Below, piece after piece: positions 25,591 to 36,078 of a stretch of 64,000 nt of DNA; position 1 is the stretch's first letter, and each line of letters starts with the position of its first letter. The notes beneath the pieces were generated by a model. That model saw only the letters and a program-made list of their open reading frames with translations. It was not told the origin of the DNA and ran no database searches. The stretch spans positions 124,001 through 188,000 of the forward strand of contig JAFBIR010000003.1 in assembly GCA_021531385.1 (NCBI GenBank). The letters are read 5' to 3'. The stretch comes from Parabacteroides distasonis. Lineage in GTDB: Bacteria > Bacteroidota > Bacteroidia > Bacteroidales > Tannerellaceae. A program made the translations under genes and the position numbers.

Positions 25591-26334
25591 ATGAAAAAGT
25601 ACGGATTATTAGGATACCCCCTCGGCCATTCTTTCTCCAGGAACTATTTCAACCAGAAGTTTGAAGCGGAGAAAATCGATGCCGAATACCTCAATTTCGA
25701 GATTCCAGAAATCAAGGAAATCAAAAATGTAATCAAGGAGAATCCCGAGTTGAACGGATTGAATGTCACCATCCCTTATAAAGAGCAAGTGATCCCCTAC
25801 CTCGACGATTTGGATGAGGATGCACGCCTGATCGGCGCCGTCAACGTGATCAAGTTCTCGAAAGGATTATTTGGCAAAGTGAAACTAAAAGGCTACAACT
25901 CCGACATCATTGGCTTCAAGCAATCCATCGAGCCACTGTTGAAGGAGCATCATCGCAAAGCCTTGATTCTGGGTACCGGGGGCGCTTCCAAAGCGGTGTT
26001 CCAGGGCTTAAAGCAATTGGGTGTCGCTGCCACGTTCGTCTCTCGCAAAGCGAAAGAGTTCTGCATCACCTACGAGGAGATTACCCCGAAAACTATGGAG
26101 CAATATACCGTCATTGTCAACACCACCCCGTTAGGTATGTACCCCAATGTAAACGCCTGTCCGAACATCCCCTACGACCTGTTGACAAGCGATCACCTGC
26201 TCTACGACCTACTGTACAACCCGGATGAGACACTGTTTATGCGGAAAGGCAAAGAGAAAGGGGCCGTGGTAAAGAATGGATTGGAAATGTTGCTCTTGCA
26301 GGCTTTTGCCGCTTGGGAGATCTGGCAAAAATAA
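25591..26334 (+). CDS. aroE: shikimate dehydrogenase
   Basis: 247 residues, NADPH-dependent reduction of 3-dehydroshikimate. Substrate loop GYPLGHSFSRNYFNQKF at the N-terminus, catalytic lysine in NVTIPYKEQV (K64), aspartate in AVNVIKFS/YNSDIIGF region, and nucleotide-binding GTGGASKA at 128-135. Slightly shorter than the 270-residue average, as usual in Bacteroidetes. Sixteen bases after the methyltransferase gene. Confidence 0.95.
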   Translation: MKKYGLLGYPLGHSFSRNYFNQKFEAEKIDAEYLNFEIPEIKEIKNVIKENPELNGLNVTIPYKEQVIPYLDDLDEDARLIGAVNVIKFSKGLFGKVKLKGYNSDIIGFKQSIEPLLKEHHRKALILGTGGASKAVFQGLKQLGVAATFVSRKAKEFCITYEEITPKTMEQYTVIVNTTPLGMYPNVNACPNIPYDLLTSDHLLYDLLYNPDETLFMRKGKEKGAVVKNGLEMLLLQAFAAWEIWQK

Positions 26335-26346
26335 AAGAAGAGGGCA

Positions 26347-27264
26347 ATGCGCATACGGTTTTTCATACTAAGTCTTTTGACAGCCTGCTTCATGTGTCTT
26401 CCGATGAAGACACATGGACAACATAAACTGGCCTCCTACCAAAAGTACATCAAAACGTACGGCACATTGGCCATCAAGCAACAGACTCAATACAAGATTC
26501 CGGCCAGTATCACATTGGCGCAAGGCTTATTGGAGTCTGGTGCCGGGCAAAGCGACCTGGCACGCCGATCGAACAACCATTTCGGCATTAAGTGCCACGA
26601 ATGGAAAGGAGCACGGGTCTATCACGACGACGACCTGCGAGGGGAATGTTTTCGCAAGTACAACACGGTGGAACAATCGTACATCGACCACTCCAAGTTT
26701 TTGGCCGAAAGGCCCCGCTATGCCAGCCTGTTCAAGCTGCGCGTGACCGACTACAAAGGATGGGCCAAAGGGTTGCAGAAATGTGGTTATGCCACGGATC
26801 GAGCTTATGCCAACAAGTTGATCAAGGTGATCGAGGATTACGAACTGTATCGCTATGACCGGATGAAGGTGGTCAAGAAGACGACTAAACGCACAACAAC
26901 CTCCAACCAACAGCCTACGCAATCCGCCTATCAAGTCTATCGCACGCATGGCCTGATTTATGTCTATGCGCAAGAGAATGACGACTTCGACCACATTGCG
27001 GCCAACTTAGGTTTCAGCCCTCGCAAACTGAGAAAGTACAACGAGGTGCCGGAGGATTTCCCCTTGGAGAAGGGCGACATCATCTATTTGGAGAAGAAAA
27101 AGAAAAAGGCTGACAAGCCCTATTCTCAACATGTGGTGCAGGTAGGCGAGTCAATGCACGACATCGCCCAGAAATATGGCATTCAGATTAAAAGTCTGTA
27201 CAAAATGAACAAAAAGAGCGCAGATTATATCCCGATGGAAGGAGATGTGCTCAAACTTAGATAA
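26347..27264 (+). CDS. exported glucosaminidase with LysM domain
   Basis: 305 residues. Signal peptide (MRIRFFILSLLTACFMCLPM), then a glycoside-hydrolase 73-type lysozyme-like domain: ITLAQGLLESGAGQSDLARR at about 58-77 with the catalytic Glu, NNHFGIKCHEWKG, YNTVEQSYIDHSKFL. The C-terminal LysM domain (YSQHVVQVGESMHDIAQKYG, from about 260) binds peptidoglycan; a second degenerate LysM lies near 195-240. Likely a cell-wall N-acetylglucosaminidase acting in the periplasm. Follows aroE by 12 bases. Confidence 0.9.
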   Translation: MRIRFFILSLLTACFMCLPMKTHGQHKLASYQKYIKTYGTLAIKQQTQYKIPASITLAQGLLESGAGQSDLARRSNNHFGIKCHEWKGARVYHDDDLRGECFRKYNTVEQSYIDHSKFLAERPRYASLFKLRVTDYKGWAKGLQKCGYATDRAYANKLIKVIEDYELYRYDRMKVVKKTTKRTTTSNQQPTQSAYQVYRTHGLIYVYAQENDDFDHIAANLGFSPRKLRKYNEVPEDFPLEKGDIIYLEKKKKKADKPYSQHVVQVGESMHDIAQKYGIQIKSLYKMNKKSADYIPMEGDVLKLR

Positions 27265-27282
27265 GTAACTCAAAAAATATAT

Positions 27283-27290
27283 TACCTTTG
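27283..27290 (+). promoter_or_regulatory. candidate -7 box (TACCTTTG) for the purM operon
   Basis: Good match to TAnnTTTG, 20 bases before the purM start; the next genes prfA and pyrF follow closely. Confidence 0.5.
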
Positions 27291-27309
27291 CGGTTCAAAC
27301 TATAGTACA

Positions 27310-28476
27310 ATGAGTGATCAACGTTATAACCTGAGAGGCGTTTCCGCTTCCAAAGAGGATGTTCACAACGCAATCAAGAACATCGACAAGGGAATCTTCC
27401 CAAAAGCTTTTTGCAAGATTATCCCCGATATTTTAGGAGGTGATCCTGATTTCTGTAATATCATGCACGCCGATGGCGCCGGCACAAAGTCGTCATTAGC
27501 CTACATGTATTGGAAAGAGACCGGCGACCTCTCGGTATGGAAAGGTATTGCTCAAGATGCCTTGATCATGAACATAGATGACCTGCTCTGTGTAGGTGCG
27601 GTCGATAACATATTGGTTTCCTCCACAATCGGACGTAACAAGCTGTTGGTACCAGGCGAGGTGATTTCCGCAATCATCAACGGAACAGACGAGTTGCTTG
27701 CTGAGTTGCGTGAGATGGGTGTAGGTTGCTACGCCACGGGTGGAGAGACAGCCGACGTAGGCGATTTGGTTCGCACGATCATCGTGGATAGTACCGTGAC
27801 CTGTCGCATGAAGCGTGCGGACGTGATCGACAACAAACATATTCAGGGTGGAGATGTCATTGTAGGCTTGGCCTCTTATGGACAGGCCACTTACGAGAAG
27901 AGCTACAACGGCGGTATGGGCAGCAACGGTTTGACCTCCGCCCGTCACGATGTCTTCTCCAAATATTTGGCCGCAAAATACCCGGAGAGCTACGATGCGG
28001 CAGTGCCCGATGAATTGGTTTATTCCGGTGGCTTGAAACTGACGGATCAAATCACAGAGTTAGGTATTGATGCCGGCAAGTTGGTTCTGTCGCCGACACG
28101 TACCTACGCACCGGTCATCAAGGTGTTGTTAGACAAGCTCCGCCCGGAGATTCATGGTATGGTACACTGCTCAGGAGGCGCGCAGACAAAGGTAATGCAC
28201 TTTGTGGAGAATAAGCGAGTGACCAAGAACAACCTCTTCCCCATCCCTCCCCTGTTCCGCATCATCCAAGAGCAAAGCGGCACGGATTGGAGTGAGATGT
28301 ACAAGGTGTTCAACATGGGGCACCGCATGGAGATTTATATCGCTCCTGAGCACGCAGAGGAGGTGATCGCGATTTCCAAGAGCTTCGGCATTGATGCCCA
28401 AGTGGTAGGCTTCGTTGAGGAAGCAGAGAAAAACGAGTTGATCATCGAGAGCGAGAAGGGGCGTTTCACCTATTAA
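27310..28476 (+). CDS. purM: phosphoribosylformylglycinamidine cyclo-ligase (AIR synthase)
   Basis: 388 residues, PurM-type ATP-grasp-unrelated fold of the PurM/PurL/SelD group. Marks: MHADGAGTKSSLAYMYWKET at about 53-72, DDLLCVGAVDNILVSSTIGR, GGETADVGDLVRTIIVD, and a C-terminal HCSGGAQTKVMHF with FNMGHRMEIYI. Longer than E. coli PurM, the usual Bacteroidetes form. It converts FGAM to AIR in purine synthesis. It has a promoter of its own and is followed after 9 bases by prfA. Confidence 0.93.
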   Translation: MSDQRYNLRGVSASKEDVHNAIKNIDKGIFPKAFCKIIPDILGGDPDFCNIMHADGAGTKSSLAYMYWKETGDLSVWKGIAQDALIMNIDDLLCVGAVDNILVSSTIGRNKLLVPGEVISAIINGTDELLAELREMGVGCYATGGETADVGDLVRTIIVDSTVTCRMKRADVIDNKHIQGGDVIVGLASYGQATYEKSYNGGMGSNGLTSARHDVFSKYLAAKYPESYDAAVPDELVYSGGLKLTDQITELGIDAGKLVLSPTRTYAPVIKVLLDKLRPEIHGMVHCSGGAQTKVMHFVENKRVTKNNLFPIPPLFRIIQEQSGTDWSEMYKVFNMGHRMEIYIAPEHAEEVIAISKSFGIDAQVVGFVEEAEKNELIIESEKGRFTY

Positions 28477-28485
28477 TTTCGATCA

Positions 28486-29595
28486 ATGGCCGAGAATCAT
28501 TTACTGAGCAAGTTAGACGGATTGGTAAGTCGCTTCGAGGAGGTGGGTACACTGATTACCGACCCGGCAGTGATTGCCGACATGAAGCGCTTCGTGAAGT
28601 TGAACAAGGAATACCGCGACCTGGAAAAGATCGTAGCCGCACGAGCTGCCTATGTCCAAGCGCTTAACGGCGTTGAGGAGGCACGTATGCTGTTAGACAC
28701 CGAGCAGGATCCAGAGATGCGTGAGATGGCTCGAGAGGAGTTGGAAGCGAACAGCGAGAAGATTCCTGCCTTGGAGGAGGAAATCAAGCTATTGCTGGTT
28801 CCTGCCGATCCACAAGACGACAAAAATGCGATCGTCGAGATCCGGGGAGGTACGGGTGGTGACGAGGCAGCGCTCTTCGCAGGTGACCTCTATCGGATGT
28901 ACGTGAAATACTGCGAAGCAAAGGGCTGGAAAGTCAGCGTTTCCAGCTTTAGCGAAGGCTCATCAGGCGGATTCAAGGAGATTATCTTCACTGTGTCTGG
29001 CGAAAAGGTTTACGGCACATTGAAATACGAGTCAGGTGTACACCGCGTGCAACGTGTCCCAGCCACGGAGACACAGGGACGTGTACACACCTCTGCCGCT
29101 ACCGTGGCCGTATTGCCTGAAGCGGATGAGTTTGATGTAGAGATCAACGAGGGCGAGATCAAATGGGATACCTTCCGTTCGGGAGGTGCGGGTGGACAGA
29201 ATGTCAACAAGGTGGAATCCGGCGTACGCTTGCGTTACGTCTGGAAGAACCCGATCACCGGTGTCAGCGAGGAGATCTTGATCGAGTGTACGGAGACCCG
29301 AGACCAGCCAAAGAACAAGGAGCGAGCATTGACTCGTCTGCGTTCTTTCATTTATGATAAGGAACATCAGAAATACCTTGACGACATCGCCAGCAAGCGA
29401 AAGACGATGGTATCGACGGGAGACCGTTCGGCGAAGATCCGTACCTACAATTATCCGCAGGGACGTATCACCGATCATCGCATCAACTATACAATATATA
29501 ACCTCTCAGCCTTCATGGATGGAGAGATTCAGGATTGCTTGGATCACCTCATCGTAGCAGAGAATGCTGAGCGATTAAAAGCATCTGAATTATAA
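28486..29595 (+). CDS. prfA: peptide chain release factor 1
   Basis: 369 residues. Carries the catalytic GGQ (236-238) in [20 protein letters not shown], the RF1 family segment [20 protein letters not shown], and ends with [20 protein letters not shown]. The codon-recognition loop and RITDHR wording fit RF1 (UAA/UAG) rather than RF2, and there is no programmed frameshift. Acts on the ribosome. In an operon with purM and pyrF. Confidence 0.95.
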   Translation: MAENHLLSKLDGLVSRFEEVGTLITDPAVIADMKRFVKLNKEYRDLEKIVAARAAYVQALNGVEEARMLLDTEQDPEMREMAREELEANSEKIPALEEEIKLLLVPADPQDDKNAIVEIRGGTGGDEAALFAGDLYRMYVKYCEAKGWKVSVSSFSEGSSGGFKEIIFTVSGEKVYGTLKYESGVHRVQRVPATETQGRVHTSAATVAVLPEADEFDVEINEGEIKWDTFRSGGAGGQNVNKVESGVRLRYVWKNPITGVSEEILIECTETRDQPKNKERALTRLRSFIYDKEHQKYLDDIASKRKTMVSTGDRSAKIRTYNYPQGRITDHRINYTIYNLSAFMDGEIQDCLDHLIVAENAERLKASEL

Positions 29596-29623
29596 CACAA
29601 ACTATCTAATCATTCAAAGCAAG

Positions 29624-30454
29624 ATGAACAAACAACAGTTATTCGAACATATCCAGCAGAAACAGTCCTTCCTTTGCGTAGGATTGGATACCGATATAAA
29701 GAAGATCCCTCAGCATTTGCTGAACGAGGACGATCCGATTTTTGCGTTCAACAAAGCGATCATTGATGCGACAGCAGCCTATTGCGTGGCTTATAAGCCC
29801 AATTTGGCCTTCTATGAGAGCTTGGGCGTGGAGGGATTGGCCGCTTTCGAGAAGACAGTAGCTTACCTCAGAGCGCAATATCCCGACCAGTTTATCATCG
29901 CTGATGCCAAGCGAGGCGACATCGGTAACACATCAGAGCTTTACGCCCGCTCCTTCTTCGAGCACACCAAGGTGGATGCCGTGACTGTGGCTCCTTACAT
30001 GGGCGAGGACAGCGTGAAACCCTTCTTGATCTATCCCGGGGCTTGGGTGATCTTGTTGGCCTTGACCTCCAACAAGGGATCGCACGACTTCCAGCTGACG
30101 ACCGACGCCGAGGGTGAACGGCTGTTTGAGAAGGTGCTGCGCAAATCCAGCGAATGGGCAACCGACGAACAGATGATGTATGTGGTCGGTGCGACACAAG
30201 GCAAAATGTTCCTTGACATCCGTAAGCATGTGCCCAACCACTTCCTGTTAGTACCGGGCGTAGGTGCGCAAGGCGGTAGCTTAGCTGAGGTAGCTAAATA
30301 TGGCATGAACGACCAATGCGGTTTGATCGTCAACTCTTCACGTGCGATTATCTATGCAGATAAGAGCGAAGCGTTCGCAGAGAAAGCAGGTGAGGCAGCC
30401 AAGGCCGTACAGCAAGAGATGGCCATTTACCTCCACGAGAAAGGTATCATTTAA
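29624..30454 (+). CDS. pyrF: orotidine 5'-phosphate decarboxylase
   Basis: 276 residues, the longer subfamily (class 2) typical of Bacteroidetes and actinobacteria. N-terminal [14 protein letters not shown], catalytic [15 protein letters not shown] at about 89-103 (D-x-K-x-x-D), and [18 protein letters not shown] near 206. Makes UMP from OMP. 28 bases after prfA and 24 before lpxD. Confidence 0.96.
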   Translation: MNKQQLFEHIQQKQSFLCVGLDTDIKKIPQHLLNEDDPIFAFNKAIIDATAAYCVAYKPNLAFYESLGVEGLAAFEKTVAYLRAQYPDQFIIADAKRGDIGNTSELYARSFFEHTKVDAVTVAPYMGEDSVKPFLIYPGAWVILLALTSNKGSHDFQLTTDAEGERLFEKVLRKSSEWATDEQMMYVVGATQGKMFLDIRKHVPNHFLLVPGVGAQGGSLAEVAKYGMNDQCGLIVNSSRAIIYADKSEAFAEKAGEAAKAVQQEMAIYLHEKGII

Positions 30455-30478
30455 GAATTTGACGCAAGAAAGGAACGA

Positions 30479-31519
30479 ATGGAATTTTCTGCCCAACAAA
30501 TCGCCGCTTTCCTGAACGGAAAGATCGAAGGCAACCCGGATGTGAAGGTCAGCAACTTCTCCAAGATCGAGGAGGGGAAGCCAGGAACCCTCACATTCCT
30601 GGCCAATCTGAAATATGCACATTATCTCTACGACACAAAGGCGAGCATCGTCTTAATCAACAACGATTTTGTGCTCGAGCAACCGGTCAGCACCACCTTG
30701 ATACGTGTCGAGAACGCATACGCAGCATTGGCTTTGTTGCTGAATATGGTGGAACAAACGAAAGCGAAAAAGTCAGGTGTAGATTCCACCGCCTTCATCG
30801 CCCCCACAGCGACCATCGGCGAGCAGGCTTATATCGGCCATTTCGCCTACATCGGAGAGGGGACAAAAATAGGCAAGGGATGTCGCATCTATCCCAATGT
30901 ATATATCGGTGACCATGTCACTATCGGTGACAATTGCATTCTCTATCCGCACACGACAATCTATGAGCAATGCATCATCGGGAATAACTGTATTCTCCAT
31001 GCGGGTTGCGTGATTGGAGCGGATGGTTTCGGTTTCGCACCGGAGGGAGAAAGCTACAAGAAGATCCCGCAGTTAGGCAATGTGGTCATTGAAGATGATG
31101 TGGAAATCGGCGCCAACACGACCATTGACCGAGCGGTGATGGACTCAACCATTATCCGCAAAGGAGTGAAATTAGACAACTTGATCCAGATCGCTCACAA
31201 CGTGGAGGTGGGTGAGCATACCGTCATGGCCGCTCAGGTGGGCATCGCAGGCTCCTCCAAGGTGGGACGCCATTGCATGTTCGGTGGCCAGGTGGGATTG
31301 GCCGGCCATATTCACATCGGCGACAACGTCACCCTGGGTGCGCAAGCGGGCGTGATTAGTGACGTGAAAGAGGGAAGCACGCTCTTAGGAGCACCGGCCT
31401 TCAACGCTAAAGGCTTCATGCGCTCCAGCGCAGTCTTCAACCGACTGCCGGAGATGTATCGCCTGATTGGACAATTGCAACGAGAGATTGAACAACTGAA
31501 AAAAGAACAAACAAAATAA
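30479..31519 (+). CDS. lpxD: UDP-3-O-acylglucosamine N-acyltransferase
   Basis: 346 residues, left-handed beta-helix of hexapeptide repeats ([40 protein letters not shown]) with an N-terminal uridine-binding domain. The catalytic histidine is in [17 protein letters not shown]. Third enzyme of lipid A synthesis. Starts a run lpxD, lpxC-fabZ, lpxA, the usual Bacteroidales order. Confidence 0.96.
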   Translation: MEFSAQQIAAFLNGKIEGNPDVKVSNFSKIEEGKPGTLTFLANLKYAHYLYDTKASIVLINNDFVLEQPVSTTLIRVENAYAALALLLNMVEQTKAKKSGVDSTAFIAPTATIGEQAYIGHFAYIGEGTKIGKGCRIYPNVYIGDHVTIGDNCILYPHTTIYEQCIIGNNCILHAGCVIGADGFGFAPEGESYKKIPQLGNVVIEDDVEIGANTTIDRAVMDSTIIRKGVKLDNLIQIAHNVEVGEHTVMAAQVGIAGSSKVGRHCMFGGQVGLAGHIHIGDNVTLGAQAGVISDVKEGSTLLGAPAFNAKGFMRSSAVFNRLPEMYRLIGQLQREIEQLKKEQTK

Positions 31520-31526
31520 TAGACCT

Positions 31527-32912
31527 ATGCAGAAACAGAAGACACTTGCCGCAAGCTTTTCATTGAAGGGGAAAGGCCTGCATACAGGGTTAGATATAGA
31601 GATCACCTTCAATCCGGCACCAGAAAACCACGGTTATAAGATCAAACGTACCGACTTGGAAGGACAACCCGTGATTGATGCCTTGGCAGAGAATGTGGTA
31701 GCCACACAACGAGGAACAGTATTGAAGAAGAACAATGTGCAAGTGAGCACCATTGAGCATGCCATGGCTGCGCTCTATGCATTTGAGATTGACAACTGCT
31801 TAATCGAGGTGAACGCTCCGGAGTTCCCCATCTTGGATGGAAGCGCACGCTATTTCGCAGAGGCCATCCAGAAAGTAGGTAGTGTGGAGCAAAACGCACC
31901 GAGAGATTACTACATCGTCAAGCATAAAATCGAGGTCAAAGACGAAGAAAGCGGAGCCTCATTGATCATCTTGCCGGATGAGAAGTTCACCGTGAACGTA
32001 TTGATTTCCTTTGATTCTCCTGTGCTCAACAACCAGTTCGCCTCCATGAACGACTTGAGCGAGTTTCCTTCTGAATTAGCCGCTTCTCGTACCTTCGTCT
32101 TTGTGCGTGAGATTGAAATGCTGCTCAACAACAACTTGATCAAGGGTGGCGATCTCGACAATGCGATCGTGATTTACGACCAGAAGTTACCGCAAGAGTC
32201 TCTGGATAAATTAGCGGACATGATGAATGTGCCTCACTTGAGCTTGAAGGAGTTAGGCTATATCAACCATGAACCGTTGGTCTTCGACAATGAGCCGGCA
32301 CGACACAAACTGTTGGATGTCATCGGTGATGTCGCTTTGATCGGAAAGCCCATCCGCGGCCGTATCATCGCTACCCGTCCAGGACATAAGATCAACAACC
32401 AGTTTGCACGCATGATCCGTAAAGACATCAAACAAAACGAGGTGCAAGCGCCCGTTTACGATCCTAACCGTGAGCCGGTAATGGACATCAACCGTATCCG
32501 TGAGCTGCTGCCACACCGTTATCCATTCCTCTTGGTTGATAAGATCATCGAGATCGGTGGCAACTACATCGTCGGCGTGAAGAACATCACCGCCAACGAA
32601 CCCTTCTTCCAGGGGCACTTCCCGCAAGAGCCGGTTATGCCCGGCGTATTGCAAGTGGAGGCGATGGCACAAACTGGAGGTCTGCTGGTGCTGAACTCCG
32701 TGGATGAGCCGGAGCGTTACTCTACCTATTTCATGAAGATAGACGGTGTGAAATTCCGTCACAAGGTAGTGCCGGGCGATACGCTTATCTTCCGTTTGGA
32801 GTTGTTAGCCCCCATCCGCCGAGGCATCTCTACCATGAAGGGCTACGTCTTCGTAGGTGACACATTGGTCAGCGAGGCGGAGTTTATGGCACAGATTGTA
32901 AAGAACAAATAA
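31527..32912 (+). CDS. lpxC-fabZ: fused LpxC deacetylase / FabZ-type dehydratase
   Basis: 461 residues. LpxC part, about 1-305: zinc ligands in VSTIEHAMAAL (H78) and in EPARHKLLDVIGDVALIG. FabZ part, about 315-461: HRYPFLLVDKIIEIGG, catalytic FFQGHFPQEPVMPGVLQVEA (H364) with its partner Glu in VEAMAQ. LpxC removes the acetyl group of UDP-acyl-GlcNAc, the committed lipid A step; FabZ dehydrates hydroxyacyl-ACP, the competing use of the same acyl pool. The fusion is characteristic of Bacteroidetes. Eight bases after lpxD. Confidence 0.97.
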   Translation: MQKQKTLAASFSLKGKGLHTGLDIEITFNPAPENHGYKIKRTDLEGQPVIDALAENVVATQRGTVLKKNNVQVSTIEHAMAALYAFEIDNCLIEVNAPEFPILDGSARYFAEAIQKVGSVEQNAPRDYYIVKHKIEVKDEESGASLIILPDEKFTVNVLISFDSPVLNNQFASMNDLSEFPSELAASRTFVFVREIEMLLNNNLIKGGDLDNAIVIYDQKLPQESLDKLADMMNVPHLSLKELGYINHEPLVFDNEPARHKLLDVIGDVALIGKPIRGRIIATRPGHKINNQFARMIRKDIKQNEVQAPVYDPNREPVMDINRIRELLPHRYPFLLVDKIIEIGGNYIVGVKNITANEPFFQGHFPQEPVMPGVLQVEAMAQTGGLLVLNSVDEPERYSTYFMKIDGVKFRHKVVPGDTLIFRLELLAPIRRGISTMKGYVFVGDTLVSEAEFMAQIVKNK

Positions 32913-32935
32913 AACTAAGAACGTAACATTAAGAG

Positions 32936-33721
32936 ATGAACATTTCACCCCTTGCAGTCGTACATCCTGATGCACAAATCGGCGAAGGTGTCGTTATCGA
33001 GCCGTTTGCTATTGTGGAGAAAGATGTGGTCATTGGCGATCATTGTCACCTGTATCCACATGCCGTCGTATTGAATGGCGCACGTATTGGGAAAAACTGT
33101 CAGATCTTTCCGGGAGCGGTCGTGGCCGGCATCCCGCAGGATTTGAAATTCAAAGGCGAGATTACCACCGCAGAGATTGGTGACAACACCACACTGCGTG
33201 AGTGCGTAACCATCAACCGCGGTACAGCCTCTAAAGGCAAGACCGTCGTCGGTAACAATTGTTTGATCATGGCCTACTCGCATGTAGCACATGATTGTGT
33301 GTTGCATGACAATATCATCATCGGTAACGCTTCGCAAATCGCCGGAGAGGTGGAAATCGATGACTTCGCCATCGTCAGTGGTGGATCATTGGTACACCAA
33401 TTCAGCCGGATCTCCAAGCATGTGATGATCCAAGGAGGCTCACGTATCGGCAAAGATATTCCGCCCTATACCCTGATTGGTCGTGACCCGATTGTCTATT
33501 GTGGCATCAACATCGTTGGCCTTCGCCGACGGGGATTCACCAACCAACAGGTCTATTTGATACAGGATATCTACCGCACGCTCTACACCCGCGGATTGAA
33601 TAACTCAGATGCCCTCAAGGCCATTGAGACAGAGTATGAACCCAGCGAGGAGCGTGATTTGATTCTGAACTTCATAAAGGCCTCAAAACGAGGCATTGTG
33701 AGAGGGTCAATCGATGAGTGA
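32936..33721 (+). CDS. lpxA: UDP-N-acetylglucosamine acyltransferase
   Basis: 261 residues, hexapeptide beta-helix with ISPLAVVHPDAQIGEGVVIE at the start, catalytic histidine in MAYSHVAHDCVLHDN, and C-terminal helices (NNSDALKAIETEYEPSEERD). First step of lipid A synthesis, acyl-ACP dependent. Last of the lipid A run; a repeat/hairpin cluster follows. Confidence 0.97.
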   Translation: MNISPLAVVHPDAQIGEGVVIEPFAIVEKDVVIGDHCHLYPHAVVLNGARIGKNCQIFPGAVVAGIPQDLKFKGEITTAEIGDNTTLRECVTINRGTASKGKTVVGNNCLIMAYSHVAHDCVLHDNIIIGNASQIAGEVEIDDFAIVSGGSLVHQFSRISKHVMIQGGSRIGKDIPPYTLIGRDPIVYCGINIVGLRRRGFTNQQVYLIQDIYRTLYTRGLNNSDALKAIETEYEPSEERDLILNFIKASKRGIVRGSIDE

Positions 33722-33738
33722 CCACTGCAGGAAAAAAC

Positions 33739-33857
33739 GTTGCCCATCGTTTTGAAAAACATGGCTCGTGATTTGAAAAAATGTTGCCCATCGTTTTAGA
33801 AAACATTCCCGATGATTTTTTTAAGTGTTGCCCATCGTTTTTCAAAACGATGGGCAA
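33739..33857 (+). repeat. three GTTGCCCATCGTTTT repeats and a 14-bp perfect hairpin
   Basis: GTTGCCCATCGTTTT occurs at 33739, 33783 and 33827; the third copy is met by its own complement, TTGCCCATCGTTTT, TC, AAAACGATGGGCAA (33828-33857). A degenerate fourth arm is CCCGATGATTTTTTT at 33808. The hairpin can serve as terminator for the lpxD-lpxC-lpxA run and also faces the promoter of the next gene. Confidence 0.8.
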
Positions 33858-33913
33858 TGTTTTAAGAATATTCTTACTACATTTGGGCACCAAAAAATTA
33901 GATACTGATATTT

Positions 33914-34474
33914 ATGTTATTTAGATTTTTAATCCTATCTGATGAAGTCGATGACTTCAAGCGTGAGATCAAGATTGACTCTGAGGCTACTTTCTTGGAG
34001 TTGCATGATGCAATTCTCGACTCGGTCAACTATACCAAAGATCAAATGACCTCCTTCTTCATCTGCGATGAGGATTGGAGCAAACGCACGGAGATCACAC
34101 GTGTTGAGATGGATACTACCTCCGAGGAGGATAACTATGTGATGGAAGATACCCATCTGGATGAGTTACTTGAAGATGAACACCAAAAAATGCTCTTCGT
34201 ATTTGACTACATGACCGATCGGGCTTTCTTTATGGAGTTGCGTGAGATCATTCCCGGTGAAGATCTGGATCACCCCATCTGCAGCAAATCAAAAGGGTTA
34301 CCTCCTGCACAGACAATCTCCTTCGATGAGTTTGAAGCCAAGACGGCTAACACAGAGATTGGAGAGGATTTCTATGGCGACTCAGAATATGATCCGGACG
34401 AATTGGATAGAGACGGATTTGAAGGCTTGAGCGAGAGTCCGTTTGATAATCCCTACGATGACGATCGTTATTGA
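33914..34474 (+). CDS. plasmid pRiA4b ORF-3-like family protein
   Basis: 186 acidic residues. The first 110 ([52 protein letters not shown]) match the pRiA4b ORF-3 / IS1096-passenger-like fold, of unknown function. The C-terminal tail is low-complexity Asp/Glu rich ([18 protein letters not shown]). The stop shares bases with the start of miaA (TGATG), so the two are co-translated; the lpxA-this-miaA order is probably ancestral here, not a recent insertion. Confidence 0.75.
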   Translation: MLFRFLILSDEVDDFKREIKIDSEATFLELHDAILDSVNYTKDQMTSFFICDEDWSKRTEITRVEMDTTSEEDNYVMEDTHLDELLEDEHQKMLFVFDYMTDRAFFMELREIIPGEDLDHPICSKSKGLPPAQTISFDEFEAKTANTEIGEDFYGDSEYDPDELDRDGFEGLSESPFDNPYDDDRY

Positions 34475-35379
34475 TGAACAGCCTGATCACTTTATTAGGA
34501 CCAACTGGAGTCGGAAAAACGGAATTAAGTTTAAAGGTGGCCGAACGATTCAATTCGCCCATCATTTCCTCCGACTCCCGTCAGCTCTATCGTGATTTAC
34601 CCATTGGCACAGCTGCTCCCACACCTGAACAACAGGCGCGAGTAAAACATTATTTCGTAGGCACGTTAAACCTAACGGATTATTACAGTGCCAGCCAATT
34701 CGAGACAGACGTGTTAGCGCTCTTAGAGCAACTTCATGCCACGATTCCCCATGTTGTCATGACCGGTGGTTCCATGATGTATATCGACGCTGTCTGCAAG
34801 GGAATCGATGACATTCCCACCGTCACTCCAGAAATACGTGAAGCGATTTACCAACAATTCGCCCAAGAAGGCCTTACCCCAATCTTGGAAGAGCTGAAAG
34901 TAGCCGATCCCAAGCACTATGAGGAGGTGGATCGACAGAATTACAAACGAGTCATTCATGCCGTCGAGATCTGTCGAATGACAGGGAAACCCTATTCCTC
35001 CTTTCGCACAAACACCCGAAAATCTCGTCCCTTTCAAATCATTAAGGTTGGCTTGACCCGTGATCGAGAAGAGCTATACGACCGAATTAACCGACGAGTG
35101 GATGTAATGATGGAGGAAGGACTGCTCGAAGAGGCACGCGGCGTTTATCCCTATCGTGCGCTAAATGCACTTAACACCGTGGGTTATAAGGAACTATTTA
35201 ACTATTTTAGTGGCGAATGGACGCTTGATTTAGCCATTGAGAAAATCAAACGCAACAGTCGAGTCTATGCCCGAAAACAGATGACCTGGTTTAAACACGA
35301 CCCTGAAATTCATTGGTTTCATCCAGATGAGGAAGAGGCGATCTTTCAGTTCCTCACGCAAGCTACTACTCATCGCTGA
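34474..35379 (+). CDS. miaA: tRNA dimethylallyltransferase
   Basis: 301 residues from the ATG at 34474 (a TTG lies one codon upstream). P-loop [12 protein letters not shown] at residues 7-18, [40 protein letters not shown] and the tRNA-binding [20 protein letters not shown]. Adds the isopentenyl group to A37 of tRNAs that read UNN codons. Its end overlaps the convergent recombinase gene by 14 bases. Confidence 0.95.
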   Translation: MNSLITLLGPTGVGKTELSLKVAERFNSPIISSDSRQLYRDLPIGTAAPTPEQQARVKHYFVGTLNLTDYYSASQFETDVLALLEQLHATIPHVVMTGGSMMYIDAVCKGIDDIPTVTPEIREAIYQQFAQEGLTPILEELKVADPKHYEEVDRQNYKRVIHAVEICRMTGKPYSSFRTNTRKSRPFQIIKVGLTRDREELYDRINRRVDVMMEEGLLEEARGVYPYRALNALNTVGYKELFNYFSGEWTLDLAIEKIKRNSRVYARKQMTWFKHDPEIHWFHPDEEEAIFQFLTQATTHR

Positions 35380-35998
35380 CCTTTTTCTCATCCAACTTGC
35401 TCATGAACGTGCGCAAATAACGATTTAAGGTATTACGAGTTACCCCACAAATACGAGCGATCCGAAGTTTGGCCACTCCAGACGAAAGCAATTCCGTAAT
35501 CAAGGTCTCTTTACCACTCAACTTATACTTTTCTCGTGAAGAAAGTCGTCCTTTAGGCCTTCCCAAGATAACGCCATTACTTCGGCGCCTGGCTAACGCC
35601 TCTTTCGTTCGTTGACTAATCAAGTCTCTCTCTATTTCCGCAGAAAGGCCAAAAGCAAAAGCCAATACTTTACTTTGCAAGTTATCGCCCAAACGATAAT
35701 TATCCTTGATTGTCCAAACACGACATTCTTTTGTCATACAAATATTTAGAATTTCCATGATCATGAATAGATTCCTACCCAACCGTGACAACTCCGCACA
35801 AATAATAAGATCATCCTTCACTACCCGCTCCAATAGTTTACCTAATGCACGTCTGTTATAAGCCTTGGTGCCACTAATCGTTTCTTCTATCCACCCATCG
35901 ATGCTTATATCGAGAGATGCACAGAATTTGTTGATCTCGTATCGTTGATTTTCGACCGTCTGTTTGTCGCAACTAACGCGTATGTAACCGTAAATCAT
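35366..35998 (-). CDS. serine recombinase, Mpi-like invertase family
   Basis: 210 residues. Resolvase catalytic domain: [20 protein letters not shown] with the nucleophile Ser9, [20 protein letters not shown] with the conserved Arg residues, then the long E helix ([20 protein letters not shown]) and a C-terminal helix-turn-helix ([20 protein letters not shown]). Size and wording agree with Mpi, the global DNA invertase that flips capsule promoters in Bacteroides fragilis; that identification is from family memory and needs a search. It overlaps miaA by 14 bases tail to tail and is not part of an obvious mobile element. I found no clear inverted-repeat-bounded promoter in the window. Confidence 0.85.
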   Translation of the reverse strand: MIYGYIRVSCDKQTVENQRYEINKFCASLDISIDGWIEETISGTKAYNRRALGKLLERVVKDDLIICAELSRLGRNLFMIMEILNICMTKECRVWTIKDNYRLGDNLQSKVLAFAFGLSAEIERDLISQRTKEALARRRSNGVILGRPKGRLSSREKYKLSGKETLITELLSSGVAKLRIARICGVTRNTLNRYLRTFMSKLDEKKVSDE

Positions 35999-36044
35999 AG
36001 CACTAGATTTTTATTACTTCAAATAAATCACATCAAAACCGATT

Positions 36045-36062
36045 ACACAACATTCGTTGTGT
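36045..36062. promoter_or_regulatory. palindrome between the recombinase and the transporter gene
   Basis: ACACAAC, ATTC, GTTGTGT, a perfect 7-bp inverted repeat 47 bases upstream of the recombinase start and just before the transporter promoter. Could be an operator or a recombinase half-site pair. Confidence 0.45.
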
Positions 36063-36078
36063 TAAAGCTTGTGGATTT

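Noticed and set aside
35366-35998. Recent integration of a mobile element at the end of miaA.
   Set aside because: The recombinase is alone, no repeats flank it, and miaA is complete; it looks like a resident gene.
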